Counted from the first letter of the stretch, positions 47,201 through 59,279 are shown. The stretch: 64,000 nt of DNA from Cristatella mucedo (GCA_009760855.2 WPIO01000080.1:991001-1055000), one strand, 5' to 3'. Made by a program: numbers and translations. Notes: generated from the sequence alone by a model not told the origin.

Positions 47201-47534
47201 GACGAAAAAAGCTTAGATATCACCCTGGGCTTCTGTCGCCAGCTGAAGTGACTGTTAGCCTTTGAAGGCTCAGATTAAGAAGCTGCTGCTCTGCTCTGCT
47301 CTACTCTGCTCTGCTTTGCTTGTGTCCGAGTGAGCTCGTCTTATTTAGTCTCGGATACTTGGTATGCTTGCTAGCACACCATTCAGTGTGTGCAATTAAA
47401 AGTAAATAATAGTAAAGCTTAGCTGCTGATTAAAAAGCCGCATTTATTTTGAGGCAGAAGAGCCGGCTATCAATACCGCTTGCAGCGAGCGAAACGAGAT
47501 GCTCGTGGGCGTGGCAGCGCCGACAGGTGAAACG

Positions 47535-47576
47535 GGACCGACACTGTGGGCGTGACCGCGCCCACAGTGTCGGTCC
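47535..47576. repeat. Perfect 18-bp inverted repeat with 6-base loop
   Basis: Arms ggaccgacactgtgggcg (47,535-47,552) and its exact reverse complement (47,559-47,576) flank tgaccg. Confidence 0.95.
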
Positions 47577-48169
47577 ACGCCCGCTGAACTCGCACCGCTC
47601 CGCTCGGCCAGCGGGCGCGCTGGGTACCGGCTCATTAGGCGCTTTGGTCGGACGGTGTCGGCTGACTAAGCTGGATTTAATTGCGACGGGTCAGCTGCGG
47701 TCTCCTGACCCGCTAGCCGTGCAGCGACGGAACTTTCTGCCTGTCCACTTCCGGCCTGCGTGCGGACGCTATGCTCTCCCTTCTCTCATTCTTCAAGTCT
47801 CTCTCGGCTCTCGCTCCGGAGCAGTTTCCACGACGGCGAGAATCGTCGAGAATCTCGCTCTCTCGAGGCTGCGGAATGATACGCGGTGAATCTCTCGAGG
47901 CTGCGGAATGATACGCGCTGAATCTTGAGTCGGTAGATGGAAGCCTCGCTCTGCACCTTTGCAGAGTGTTTGCAAGATATGCGATCCAGTTCTGTATAGA
48001 AAAGCATCGCAGGCTCCTCTAAGCCATGCCTCTGCGGTCATATCGCCAACTCTAGCTCTGAGGAATACTGCTCTGCTCTCTGAGTCGATGTGATTCAGGC
48101 TGAGAGCCTCGCGTTTTGCGTTGGCTGGTTTCCTAGCCGCCCGTCTATCTCGAAAGCAAAAGACCGACT

Positions 48170-48440
48170 TTGCGACACTTTTGGTTTGGCTGCTTCCACG
48201 ACGACTGCTTCCCCGTATCCGTGCGTACACTCGCTCGCTTGCGGTCCCTGCTTATGATACAATACAGACGTCGTCGTCGTCGTCAGTGCAGCCGCCGCCC
48301 AGCCGCCGCCAATGGGGGAGGGGCTCCGCCAATGGGGGAGGCGCTCCGCTCTTCGTCGTGCCGCCACGAGGGGCGCACGAGTCCCTCCCTACACGCCCAC
48401 TGCAGTGCCCGAACCCACGACCGAAGGTCGTGGTCACGTG
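48170..48440 (+). mobile_element. Copy of a dispersed repeat with a cagccgtcgtc-type core
   Basis: The stretch cgtatccgtgcgtacactcg ... acaatacagacgtcgtcg matches the minus strand of 56,585-56,700. The part beginning at aatacag resembles 55,952-56,003. The class is unknown; see findings. Confidence 0.5.
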
Positions 48441-48599
48441 AAGAGCGAGCGCCTCGCAGGTCAAGACCCAGGAGGCGATAGCAACCGGACGTGGTACAAA
48501 ACGGCGGCTACTAGAGTCTTCTTGTGTGCTTTAGCACGCTCGCCTAAGCGTTATATCTTGGTATATCTATACGGTATATTGGTATATATTGGATTATAC

Positions 48600-48830
48600 T
48601 TATATATACACATGTGTATAATATATATATATATATATATATTGTAAATACATAATATATACTGTATTATTACAATTATTATAATAATAATTATTACTAT
48701 ATATATATATATATATATATTATATTATATATATATATATATATATATTACATAGTATATATATATATTATACACGCATACATAATATATTATATCATAA
48801 TATATTATATATGTATATAAGTCTTGGTTG
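48600..48830. repeat. TA-rich low-complexity tract
   Basis: This is long tatata with short interruptions. Confidence 0.95.
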
Positions 48831-48944
48831 ACGCTTCTCTTTCGGGGCGTTGCAAGCGCCTGCGCCGGATATTCAGTTCGCAGGCGAGCTATGCTAAAGA
48901 AATTGCAGTTATCATCGGTATTTTTTATTTGCAACACGACTCTC

Positions 48945-49090
48945 GTCTCGTTAAGGTGCTCGCACCGACCGAGGTCTTACCTAGGTCGTGGGCTCGAGCC
49001 ACCTCCGTGGCGTACGTGAAGTGCCTGAGTGGAGATTGAGTTCTCTTTGGGCGCTGTGCAGGCGAATTATATTTTATATATCCAAATGTC
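48945..49090 (+). mobile_element. SINE-1 copy
   Basis: It reads gttaaggtgctcgcaccgac, cgtgggctcgagcc and the hairpin tail aagtgcctgagtggagattg, agttctctttgggcgctgtg. Confidence 0.8.
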
Positions 49091-49257
49091 TGCTTTCAGG
49101 CATTATTGCTATCTCCTCATAACGGAAGCAGCCGACCTAGCCACGGAAGCAGCCGGGCTAGTTTCGTTGTGTTCACATTCGGCTTCTGCTGCTGTAATTA
49201 ACAAAGCGCTCCGACACTAATGTACACGCCTCGCCTGTGGCCAATACAAAAAAGTAC

Positions 49258-49428
49258 TCGCTGATTTAACAGCCTGTTTTGAATAGCGGCAGAAGAGCCT
49301 TTAGGGCTACCGCCACTGCTTGCAGCGGCAATACAGGATCGTCCATCGCAGGATTCGAACCCACGACCTCGGGACCGAGGTCGTGAAAAGCAACCGCCTT
49401 TACCTAGTGTGCCATTACGGCTCACCAA
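49258..49428 (-). mobile_element. SINE-2 copy, minus strand
   Basis: On the minus strand it reads ggtgagccgtaatggcacac, cacgacctcggtcccgaggt and gggttcgaatcctgcgatgg, with the body ending aaaacaggctgttaaatcag. Confidence 0.85.
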
Positions 49429-49593
49429 TAGTTAAGCCATTCGCGCAGCGAAGCGTCAGGCCACTAAACGTTATATTGTGTGTCATCTGCTGCAACTGAT
49501 CGAGCTCTCGTATGTGCACGCGCTGAGGGTAATAGAAGAGAGTCTCGTTTACCGCTCACGTTCGCCCGCTGCGTCTCAGCGAGAGACTCCTAC

Positions 49594-50004
49594 ATGAGCT
49601 GCCGACCCGCCGGAGCCCCGCCGTTGTACAGCAGCAGTTTCCGGCGGGTCGACAGTTGGCTGGCCCGTGTCGCAGACGGAGAGCCGCGCTGGCCTCGCGC
49701 CGACGAATCGGCGCCGGCGCGAGGACAGCGCGCGAGCGCGAATGAGCGAGGGCGGCTCGCAATGGCGGCTGCGGCGGTGGACACGAGCGGGCGCAGCACA
49801 GCCACAGAGCCGGCGCCGCGAGGCTGCCTCAGGAATGCGACGGAAGTGCAGCCGGCGGCCAAGTGCAGCCAGCGGCTGCGGCGGTGGCGAACTGCGTCAT
49901 TCAGAGCGCTCGGAGAGGTCGGCCGAGCGAGCACAATGGAGCGCAGTGTAGGAGAGCATTTAGCTCTGCCTTTAGCTCTGCCACTTCGCGCAGTTGAGCA
50001 GTAG
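49594..50004 (+). CDS. Possible exon or ORF in a CpG-rich segment, unrecognised
   Basis: The frame runs ATG to TAG over 136 codons, starting MSCRPAGAPPLYSSSFRRVD and ending with LALPLALPLRAVEQ. Composition is varied and third positions are G+C-rich, as in the window's real exons. The minus strand is open over the same stretch. I recognise no domain and found no splice partner. Confidence 0.25.
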   Translation: MSCRPAGAPPLYSSSFRRVDSWLARVADGEPRWPRADESAPARGQRASANERGRLAMAAAAVDTSGRSTATEPAPRGCLRNATEVQPAAKCSQRLRRWRTASFRALGEVGRASTMERSVGEHLALPLALPLRAVEQ

Positions 50005-50310
50005 CAGACGCAGGATTCCGGCGGCGGCGGCCGCCGCCGCCGCACTGAAGTGGACGCAGAGCCGGCGTCTGGGGGGTGGGGCGCGTTCTCGCATGCTTGC
50101 TTGCATGCGAAGAGCCAGCGCAAACGGTCGCCGCGGCTGCAGCGGCTGCTCCTGACGCTCGGGCCTGGGCTGAAAGCGACTGCTTTTGTTCCTCGGCGAG
50201 CGGGGCAGGAAGGAAGGAAGGGGAGGAGAGGGGGTGTGTCAGTCGGTGTCAGGGCTGCAGTCCGCTCGGCTCCCCCAGCTCAGCTCAGCTCGCCGGCGCC
50301 ACAGATGCCC

Positions 50311-50530
<220 letters not shown>

Positions 50531-51139
50531 GCGGTGCGACCTCTCGTTATCGCTCTCTCGTGCTCGGCACGAGAAGACGCGAGACGCGTCGAAATCGCCA
50601 GAGCTCCAGTCCAATCGCCAAGTCCAAAACCGGAAGTCCGAAACCGGCACTGAGCCGCGGACTCCGTCTAACGCGGCGGCAGCATCGCCGCGCAGCGACG
50701 TGCGGTGCTTAGCGTAGCGACGTGCGTAGCGACGTGTGGGCGCATTGCAGCGGCAAGCAACCGGAATTTTTTCAAAAAAAAAAACAAACGGGAAAAGCCG
50801 ATTTTTCTGATCAACCGGAAGTGATTCAACCGCGGCAGCTCGTGGCAGCCAGCGCTGGAGCGACTGGCGACCGACCGAACGTTAGAAAGAAAGAGACGAA
50901 TGCTTTGCACGACGCTCAGCATTTGAACGAACGCTGTGTCTGTGCGTGTAACACAGAGGCGGCCGGCAGCGGTCAAAGCCGACTCTCTCGCGACTTCGAC
51001 AGACGACGAGCAACGATGCACTCCCTGTCGCCATCCAGTGAGACACATTGGTGAGGCCTTGGAAGGTGTGTGCGCATGCAACTGGCTCAAAAGCATCAAC
51101 GACATCCCTTGACATGACGGCATTTAAAAAAAATCCTTC

Positions 51140-51420
51140 TTAAAACAAACCTGTTTATTACAGCGTTTAGTGCGTCCTTGCGACGCGTCCTCTTTGTGGT
51201 CCTCCTTGTCCTCTAGCGTGCTGACACTGTACCTGGTGCTACAAACCATGTCTAGATATTGACCCCGTGCACGGCACATCTAACAACGTCATGCTTGAGG
51301 ATATTGCGAATGCTACCACTAATCGTTTGGTCACGTTTTCTTTACAGCATCTGTAAAGTGCCTAGAAAGAGATACAGTTCTCTGAGGGTGCTATACAAAT
51401 GTATCACTATAATTATTATT
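51140..51420 (+). mobile_element. 3' tail of a third L2-like family
   Basis: The sequence resembles the family A tail (gtgctgacactg near 51,219; gtaaagtgcctagaaagaga; tacagttctctgagggtgct) but diverges elsewhere and ends in tatacaaatgtatcac. A 41.7-kb segment shares this ending. Confidence 0.65.
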
Positions 51421-51667
51421 ACTTTACAAGTTCCTTCAACAATAATACAAATAATTTAATATCAATCTTAATAATGAGGCATTTCTACTGCACCCCGGAG
51501 AACTAAATCTCTTCATAGGCTCCTTACAGAGGCTCTTGATGAAAGCATGGCGATTGGCTAGTGACAGCATACACAGCGGCACCTCGAATAAGCTCACAAA
51601 TGCTTTATCAATCACATCACATCATCAAATCAATCACATCAAAAATCACAAATCGCTTTATCAAGTA

Positions 51668-51703
<36 letters not shown>

Positions 51704-52040
51704 ATGACGATCTCGCGTACCCGGCTAATGCTGTGAGGAACAGGTGCGCTTTTAGCTTTTTCATTTTCAAAATCAGTGGATGTCGTAACATCAGTAGAGA
51801 GCTCGTTCGAGGCTATACTGAGAACTGACGTTTGAGTCAGAAGAGAGCGTTGTGCGATGCCCGGCCCGATAGCTCAGATAGGAAAGCTGGAGCCAAAGAT
51901 TGAAGTGACCTAATAGTGAGTGACAAAAACTTTAAGTTGATACGCTGTTAAGCGAGGAACGAGTGTGGGGATTCGGTGATAAGTTTAATGTGAGAGATGC
52001 AGTGTGTTACCTGCGATGCTTATCTAAAAGGCCTGAAAGT
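51421..52040. other. No recognised gene; ATT repeat at about 51,670-51,700
   Basis: A SINE-like or LINE-like scrap may lie at 51,485-51,540 (gagaactaaatctcttcatagg on the plus strand looks like a reverse-complemented tail). Confidence 0.4.
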
Positions 52041-52044
52041 GGTA

Positions 52045-52195
52045 ATAATAATAATAACAATAATTCATTTGTATATTGCTCTAAGAGAACTTAATCTCTA
52101 TCCAGGTGTTTACATATGCCACGGGGCTCGAGCCCACGACCTTGGTCAGAACTTAGTCGGGGCGAGCACCTTACCGCTGGACCAAACCAGTGCTG
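52045..52195 (-). mobile_element. SINE-1 copy, minus strand
   Basis: On the plus strand it shows the tail (gctctaagagaacttaatct), then gggctcgagcccacgacctt and agcaccttaccgctggacca: the family in reverse. Confidence 0.8.
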
Positions 52196-52371
52196 AGTTA
52201 CATAAGTCAAGATGGGATGTCGCAAATGCATGGAGCACCGATGATGTGGTGTCCCCATCTAAACGGGCGCAAGCGTTAGCGACGTTGCGTAACTGAAAGT
52301 AGGCAGATTTGATTGAGGGGCTCACGCGCTTGACTAGTGAAACGCCATTTTGAAACGAGATCTCATCCAGA

Positions 52372-52550
52372 CCTCATACAGAGATCGCTTCAGAAGACAC
52401 GCTGGTCGAACCTATTCTGAGGGGTAGGTTTTCCAGCCTTCGAGAATTGCTGATTTTGTCTTTAGCCAGAAAGTCGGATCTATCGTCATTCAATTTTAGA
52501 AGTTTTGCTGCAATCCAAGTACGATTGTCAGAAAAATACGTGAAATACGT
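52372..52550 (-). mobile_element. Reverse transcriptase scrap of an L2-like element
   Basis: A minus-strand frame reads WIAAKLLKLNDDRSDFLAKD and LPLRIGSTSVSSEAISV. These match the W-A-N-LKLNDDKT...KIGSASISPV block of the L2 reverse transcriptase. Confidence 0.75.
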
Positions 52551-52591
52551 GAACAAATACGGGAAAAATGAACAGTACGTCAAAAAAGAGA

Positions 52592-52829
52592 GAGCGGCGA
52601 GAGTTTGACCTCTGATCCCTCTGCTAGGCGAGAGTTTGACCTCTGATCCCTGACCTGCCCGGGAAGGCAGGTAACGGCCTCAATCTAAAGCACCAAAGAA
52701 AGAGTGACCGGAGCGGCGAGAGTTTGACCTCTGATCCCTCTGCTAGGCGAGAGTTTGACCTCTGATCCCTGACCTGCCCGGGAAGGCAGGTAACGGTCTC
52801 AATCTAAAGCACCAAAGAAAGAGTGACCA
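52592..52829. repeat. 119-bp direct duplication
   Basis: Two almost identical 119-bp units lie head to tail. Each contains an internal duplicate of gcgagagtttgacctctgat and a small hairpin (cctgcc, ggcagg). Confidence 0.95.
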
Positions 52830-52904
52830 GCATATCTGTGTAAGAAGGTCACTTAAGCAAGGACGATCGATGCAAGAACAGTCTCGGACCCTGATTTGGC
52901 ATTG

Positions 52905-53012
52905 GGGCTCGCCGTTTACAACCGATTTCGTGGGCTCAAGGCCTACGGCGTACGTATATAAAGCGCCTCCAAGGAGCTCTTAAGTTCTTTCTAACGGCGC
53001 TATGCAACTTCA
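52905..53012 (+). mobile_element. SINE-1-like copy, degenerate
   Basis: It reads cgtgggctcaaggcctacgg, then aaagcgcctccaaggagctc and ttctaacggcgctatgcaa. This is the family tail with changed stem bases. Confidence 0.5.
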
Positions 53013-53032
53013 AAGTTTCTTTTACGACTAGT

Positions 53033-53186
53033 AAGAGGCAAGGTGGTTGCCTTCCACGACCTCGGTCCAGAGGTGCTGGGTTAGAATCCTGCGGTGGGCG
53101 ATTCTTTATCGCCACCGCTGCAAGCGGTGGCGATAGCCCTAAAGGCTATTCTGTAGCTATGCAAAAGAGGCTGTTAAATCGGCAGA
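53033..53186 (+). mobile_element. SINE-2 copy
   Basis: It reads taagaggcaaggtggttgcc, cacgacctcggtccagaggt, gggttagaatcctgcggtgg and the end aaaagaggctgttaaatcgg. Confidence 0.8.
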
Positions 53187-54440
53187 AGAATGAAAAGACG
53201 TAAGGGGGGCAGTGCAGGTTAGAAGTGGTTCAGAGTGCTGGTTTCGGCATTCGCAGCTGACAAGTCTAGCTGCCTAGTTGTGTAAGTCTCGGACGTCTTA
53301 AAGCACAGGCAGGAAGACCGGCGAAGAGAGTTCCAGAAACTTAGGCGGAATGTCCCCAATTCACGGACCAGACGAGGTAGATTACATACCCTTATCTTGA
53401 TAACTCTGTTTTCTCGTTTGTTTGTTTCTATCGGCAGCGGCCATCAAGTGAAATAAAATGGAGAGCTAATGTATTTTTTCATTTATTTATCGTTGTGATT
53501 TATTTGATCATTTAACCGTAAAGACCTGACTGCCCGATGAGGCTAAAAGTGTGAAGGCGGTAGTTCAAACATGTCGGAAGGAGTTGAGCTATATCTATGT
53601 GGGGGGTCAATGTACGACAAAGGCATCGGAAACTCAAACTTTCTACCTCTCAATAGTAGGGTAGAGTGATATCCTCACTCATTTGGTGAGATAATTCAGT
53701 TATATTAATAATAAAATGAAATTATAATTAGGAATTATGCAAAGGCGATGGGCCCAAAGTAAGCTGTCGCCGGTCTGGCAAACGTACGTAGGAGAATGCA
53801 TTACAATGACTTTCGAAAATGAAATTTTGAGAATGCCTGCGGCTAGCCCTTGGCGAAATAATGTTTTAAAACCAAGTGTGAAGGTTTGAAGGGGGACTTG
53901 AGTTGTGCATTAGGAATTGCAACTTTTCATGAGGTGATATTTGACACCTAAGCTTAATAACGGTTAGGGATTCTTATTAGTATGGACGACGTTTAAAACC
54001 ACACAGACTAAAAAAAAGTAATATAAAGCAAGTGTCAGTCTGTGTGTCCGAAACAATAAAAAGCTTCCAGAAATGTTTTTGCTTTGACGGTATATGAACT
54101 CGAGATAGTTGCAATGCAGCCGTCGTCGTCTATCCAGTGTAACGAACTATAAACTATGAACTATGAACTATGAACTCTGAACTATGAACTATGAACTACG
54201 GAGTATCCGTTCCATAGACTGTACATGTCTGTAGAATCTCAGGTGCAGATACTTTGCTATGCGCTATATTCCAATAATCTTTGCTTTATGAATACGGAAG
54301 TAATCTCTGGCGAATCAGCTCTAATGCTCCATTCAGATATGAAGGATTTTAAACAAGATTGAGAGTCTTTTTATTGTTTTTTGAATATCGATTTTAGGAG
54401 CAAGTTAGGTCCCATAAGAATCTTCTGCCGCGTGCTGTCA
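53187..54440. other. No recognised gene
   Basis: This is A+T-rich DNA. A short direct repeat of gaactatgaactatg words lies at about 54,145-54,200. Stops are frequent in all frames. Confidence 0.5.
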
Positions 54441-54449
54441 AATCAAGGG

Positions 54450-55750
54450 GTTACTCATCCGCGATCAGGTTGTCCAGGAGAACCTACTTACATTTCTGCT
54501 TACCGAAAACTTGGATGACGCCTTGTTCCAGAAGCTGTATATCTGAGACCACTCCACCCGGGTTCTCATTCTTTCAGTGCATGTGTTCTGACAAGGTTGG
54601 TGGCGGGGTTGCAATTGTTGTTCGTGAATCGTTTGGTTATTAGATGTACAGTTTTTCGCACGGTTCATCGTTTGAATCAGTTGCAATCAGGTCTTCATCA
54701 AAGACAATGCCTCTCACCGTTGTGATATACCAACCTCATTCTGGCTGTTTAAACTTGTTTATAGAGGAGTTTTCGGAGTTCCTCGCTAAAATATTTGTGT
54801 GTGACAGGCCCTTTCTGATTGCTGGCGACTTCAACGATCACGTTGAAAACCCTATTAACAGCCAGGTCCGCTCATTTCTTGACTGTCTGAAGAATTTTGG
54901 TTTGGTCCAACACGTTAACCATACCACCCACGTCGGTGGCCATATCCTAGATCTCCTGATCACTAAGGATGTCTGCACCACTGACCCTGTGGAATGCCCG
55001 CTGACCCTCTCGAATCGTTGTATCGGTCTCGCTTACTGTTCCAGCACACTTGTACGTACAGGGTAATGCCGAACTTGTCCAGCAACGTAACTTAAAAAAG
55101 CATTGACATGGACAAATTGTTGAAATCTATTTGGGATGCAGGTCTTCTTGATCTGCACCCAGACTCGACCGACAGCCTCGATAGGCTCACTGATGCAGTG
55201 AACATGACACCTAGGAATGTTCTTGACAGGCACGTTCCTGTTCATTATATTCGTGTACAGGGTCGTGGAGATTCCTTTGAATTTTCAAGAACACTTGAAA
55301 AGATGCGCCATTTTAAACGCAGGCTTGAACGTCGTTTCAAGAAATCGGGGTCTTATGCAGATCTAGTCAATTTAAAAGAATTCCTTCGAGTTTACACCCG
55401 AAAGCTTAAAAAAGGTGCGGCTTCTGTTTTTCACTCGAAAACTGAATTCCTGCCAGTCGGACCCTTAACTGATTTACGAGACAGTAAATAATTTACTGGC
55501 CAATGCTGAGAGGTCGGACTCAGCAGATATTAACGGCTCAGCCGAAAAAGTTTCAGCTTTCTTTACTGAAAACATTGTGCACATTCGTGCCTCCATAAAG
55601 CCTCCTCCGAGTAAAGGATTTTGCGGAATCGCAACCTGTGACCTTCCTTAAAAGGTTTCCGAGGTTTCTGCATGCGATAAGGCTACCTTAATGAGGTCTA
55701 GTAAAAAGAGCTCGTCTCCTGAAGACCTTATGCCATTATCTCAGTGGTCT
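54450..55750 (+). mobile_element. L2/CR1-like element of a different family: endonuclease region
   Basis: The frame at about 54,706-54,966 reads an endonuclease: VVIYQPHSG, then FLIAGDFNDHVENPINSQVR (GDFNDH metal-binding motif) and HVGGHILDLLITKD. The region downstream to about 55,700 reads broken sequence of the linker before the reverse transcriptase (FKRRLERRFKKSGSYADLVN, LKKGAASVFHSK). Frame breaks and lack of a reverse transcriptase mark it as dead and 3'-truncated. Confidence 0.8.
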
Positions 55751-55951
55751 TTACTGGCAGTTGTCTGGAGCATGCGATAGTAGTCTATGCGAAAAGAACG
55801 GCTCCTTGCCGGCACGTGACGCGCTCCTTGCCGCGAAATTCACTTTCTGCCTGTGCGTCGGCCTGCACGCACGCCATCCACCTCTTCTCTCTCTCTCTCT
55901 CTTAACACCTCGTGCTCCGGAGCAGCACGCACGACGGCTGCTAGATCACAC

Positions 55952-56003
55952 AATACAGCCGTCGTCGACAACGCCACGACTCGCTTGTGGGGGCTTCGCT
56001 TTT
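55952..56003 (+). repeat. Left arm of an inverted pair
   Basis: The stretch aatacagccgtcgtcg ... actcgcttgtgggggc is, with few mismatches, the reverse complement of 56,585-56,641. About 580 bp lie between. Confidence 0.75.
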
Positions 56004-56279
56004 TGTCACGCCGCCATCGCGCGCCCGCGAGCCCCTACACTAGCTGCTGGTGCTCGCACTCGACCGAGACCCTCGGATAAGTCTCGCGTACGGCGAGCGC
56101 TCGACGCACGCGGCTATCGCCGAAGGACTTCCACGTCACCCGCTGGAAGCTAGACTAGCTCGCGAGGGCGCAACCCCGGCGACACCTGAGCTCGTGGCTT
56201 GCTATCACGTGGCTCGCTATCGCGAGACTGGCTGCAGCGGCGGCGGCGGCGGCACGCGCAAGCGACACCGAAAGCACGG

Positions 56280-56478
56280 CTTCCTACGCGCCACGCCTTC
56301 GGCTTCCTTCGCGCCACGCCTTCGACTTCCTTCGTGCCACGCCTTCGGCTTCCTTCGCGCCACGCCTTCGGCTTCCTCCACGCCACGCCTTCGACTTCCT
56401 TCGTGCCACGCCTTCGGCTTCCTTCGCGCCGTGCCTTCGACTTACTTCGTGCCACGCCTTCGGCTTCCTTCCCGCCAG
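56280..56478. repeat. 21-bp minisatellite, about nine units
   Basis: The unit is made of cgccacgcct plus tcggcttcctt with variants. Being a multiple of three, it gives a seven-residue repeat in several frames. The 408-codon frame through it (56,050-57,276) is not otherwise protein-like, so I list only the repeat. Confidence 0.9.
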
Positions 56479-56584
56479 GCTAGTCGCACGACGGGCAGCA
56501 ACGCAGACGCAGTTCTAGAGAAGTTTCACAAAACACCAAGCGCGTGCTTCGAAGAAGCGGAACGCGTTCTCGGCGATATCACCG

Positions 56585-56641
56585 CTTTTGAGCCCCCCCC
56601 CCACAAGCGAGTTGTGGTTCTGGTGACGACGGCTGTATTTT
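56585..56641 (-). repeat. Right arm of the inverted pair
   Basis: It is the reverse complement of 55,952-56,003. Homology with the 48.2-kb copy continues outward to about 56,690. Confidence 0.75.
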
Positions 56642-56729
56642 ACTATATGCAGCCTACGCAAGCAAGCGAGCGTACATACGGATGTAGAGGCAGTAGCCTT
56701 CGCGTAAGCAGCTCTCGAGCGCCAGTAGA

Positions 56730-56882
<153 letters not shown>

Positions 56883-57194
56883 AGAGTGGATACTACTGGC
56901 CGACGCACAGGCAGAAAGTAAATTTCGCGGCAAGGGACGCGTCACGTGCCTGAATGGAGCACATTTCGCTCGCTCGCTGTGCAGCCACTGGCACAGCGAG
57001 CGCATTTGCTCAGCTTTTCAAGGCGTCTGCTCGACGTCTGCGAAGATAGCGAGCGAAGCGCAGCGAGCTTTGCGTCAGCTCGCTGCGCGCGACGCCGGCG
57101 GCGACGAAGCGGGGAATTCGCCCCAGAAGTCCTGCGGCGGCGGCGGCCGCGGCGGCGGCGGTCGTGCATCGAGCGAACGAGCGCGAGGGTTCGT

Positions 57195-59220
57195 ATGGCG
57201 AAGGCGACCGGCGCGGCGGCTGCGGCGCCGCCGCTGCCGCGGCGAAGCCGCAGCTGGACAGGTACTGGCGCGGTAGATAGTCACTTGGGTGGTTTGAACG
57301 AATTCGATTGGGAGTAGTCACTTGCCGCCGTCAGCTTATTCGCCTTGCGTCGCTGGGCGTGGCACGCCGAGCGAGAGCTCGCGAAGAGTTTAAATGTCCG
57401 CCGGCAATGCCCCTGCTGGCAGCCCTGACCAACGGAAGTGCGAACCAGCGGGCTGCGCGAACGTGGGCTCCATGTTTTAATTATAGAGCGCTGATATGAT
57501 GGCGAGTCGCGAGCATCGACCGAAAATGGTGACGATGAGAAGAACGAAGCGTTCGCATAGTCCGTACGCCTGAACCGTAGTTGCTATGTCTAAAAATGTA
57601 CATTACACACCTGCATATGCATTCATATATATTTACGTATAGATATGTTTATACATGTATATACGTGTACACATTATTTGATTGAGCGAGCGTTTTGCTG
57701 GCTTGATTTGCAAATCTTTTTAAATTCCAGAAAGAAAACCTCGGGATGTTTTTTTTTATTCCTTTTACGCATTTATTTTCGAATGCAGTACAAATTATGA
57801 ACACAAAATCACTAAGTATGACAATTGTGCTGACCATGCTAAGGATTTCGTTCCCGTCAGTCCCTATCGGGCTGGGGTTGAAAAACGGACTCGCTGTAAG
57901 GAAGGAGCCAAGGTCGCCGGTCGCCCGGCCTGGATGGTGAGCCGTGATGGCACACTAGGTAAGGCGGTTGCTTTACACCACCTCGGTCCCGATGTCGTGC
58001 GTTCGAATCCTGCGTTGGGCGACCATTATCACCGCTGCAAGCGGTGGTGATAGCCGTAAAGGCTCTTCTGTCGCTATATAAAAGAGGCTGTTGAATCAGC
58101 TAGTATTGTTTTTTGTAAGCACAGACGATAGTAGATTGGTTAGCCATGATGGCTCACTAGGTAAGGTGGTTGCTTTTCACGACCACGGTGCCGGGGTCGT
58201 GGGTTCGAATCCTGTGGCGGGCGATCCTTAATCACCACTGCAAGCGGTGTGATAGCTGTAAAGGCTCTTTTGTCGCTATACAAAAGAGGCTGCTAAATCA
58301 GCTAGTATTTTTTTATGGAGCAGCCGCACCCGCAGCAGTTGTCTAGTTCGCTCGCGAGAAGCCGCACGCGATTGAAGCCGAGCGATGGCGGAAGCTTCTG
58401 CCGGAAGCTTCTGCTTCTTGACAGTTTCTTGCCTCAGCAGCAGGCACTGCACACTCAGCCACAATATCCGTCGAGAATGCAACTCAAACCGACCATTCCG
58501 CCGACGGCGGCCACCGCCGCACCGGCCGGGCGGCCTCTCCGCCAAATGACGCCGGACCGGCAGCCGCCGGTACGGCGCCATCCGCGACCCTCTACTCTTC
58601 GGCCAAACCGTCGACCGTCGGATCGACGCCGACCACTGAGCCCACGTCCAACGCCGTGCGCCTGCGTGCGACGCTGGACTCCTTCTCGAGCTTGGTGGCT
58701 AGCATGAGTGAGCGGGGGCGGACGACCCGGACGGCTCGGTTCACGCCCGTTCCGCGCCTGCGCATCTCGCTCGGCGGCTGGACAGCAAACTGGGGAAACC
58801 GCTCGCGAGCGACGGAGCGCGAAGAAGCGCCGAGCAGCCACTGGACGCCGAGGTGGCGGCGGCGGCGCAAGGTGAGGAATGCCTGAGGGGGAGAGAAAGA
58901 GAGGGAGTAAGAGAGGGATGGGAAAGAGAGAGATGGGGGAGAAAGATGGGAGAGAGAGAGAGAGGGGATAGAGAGAGACAGGAGAGACAAAGACTGAGAC
59001 AAAGACGGAGACAAAGACGGAGACAAAGACGGAGACAAAGAGGGAGACAAAGACGGAGACAAAGACGGAGACAAAGACGGAGACAAAGACGGAGACAAAG
59101 ACGGAGACAAAGACGGAGACAAAGACGGAGACAAAGACGGAGACAAAGACGGAGACAAAGACAGAGACAAAGACAGAGACAAAGACAAAGACAAAGACAG
59201 AGACAGAAGCAGAGGGAGAT

Positions 59221-59279
<59 letters not shown>

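Noticed and set aside
57937-58305. tRNA genes
   Set aside because: A- and B-box-like segments are present, but the units do not fold as a normal tRNA, recur many times and carry a common non-tRNA body, so they are SINEs.
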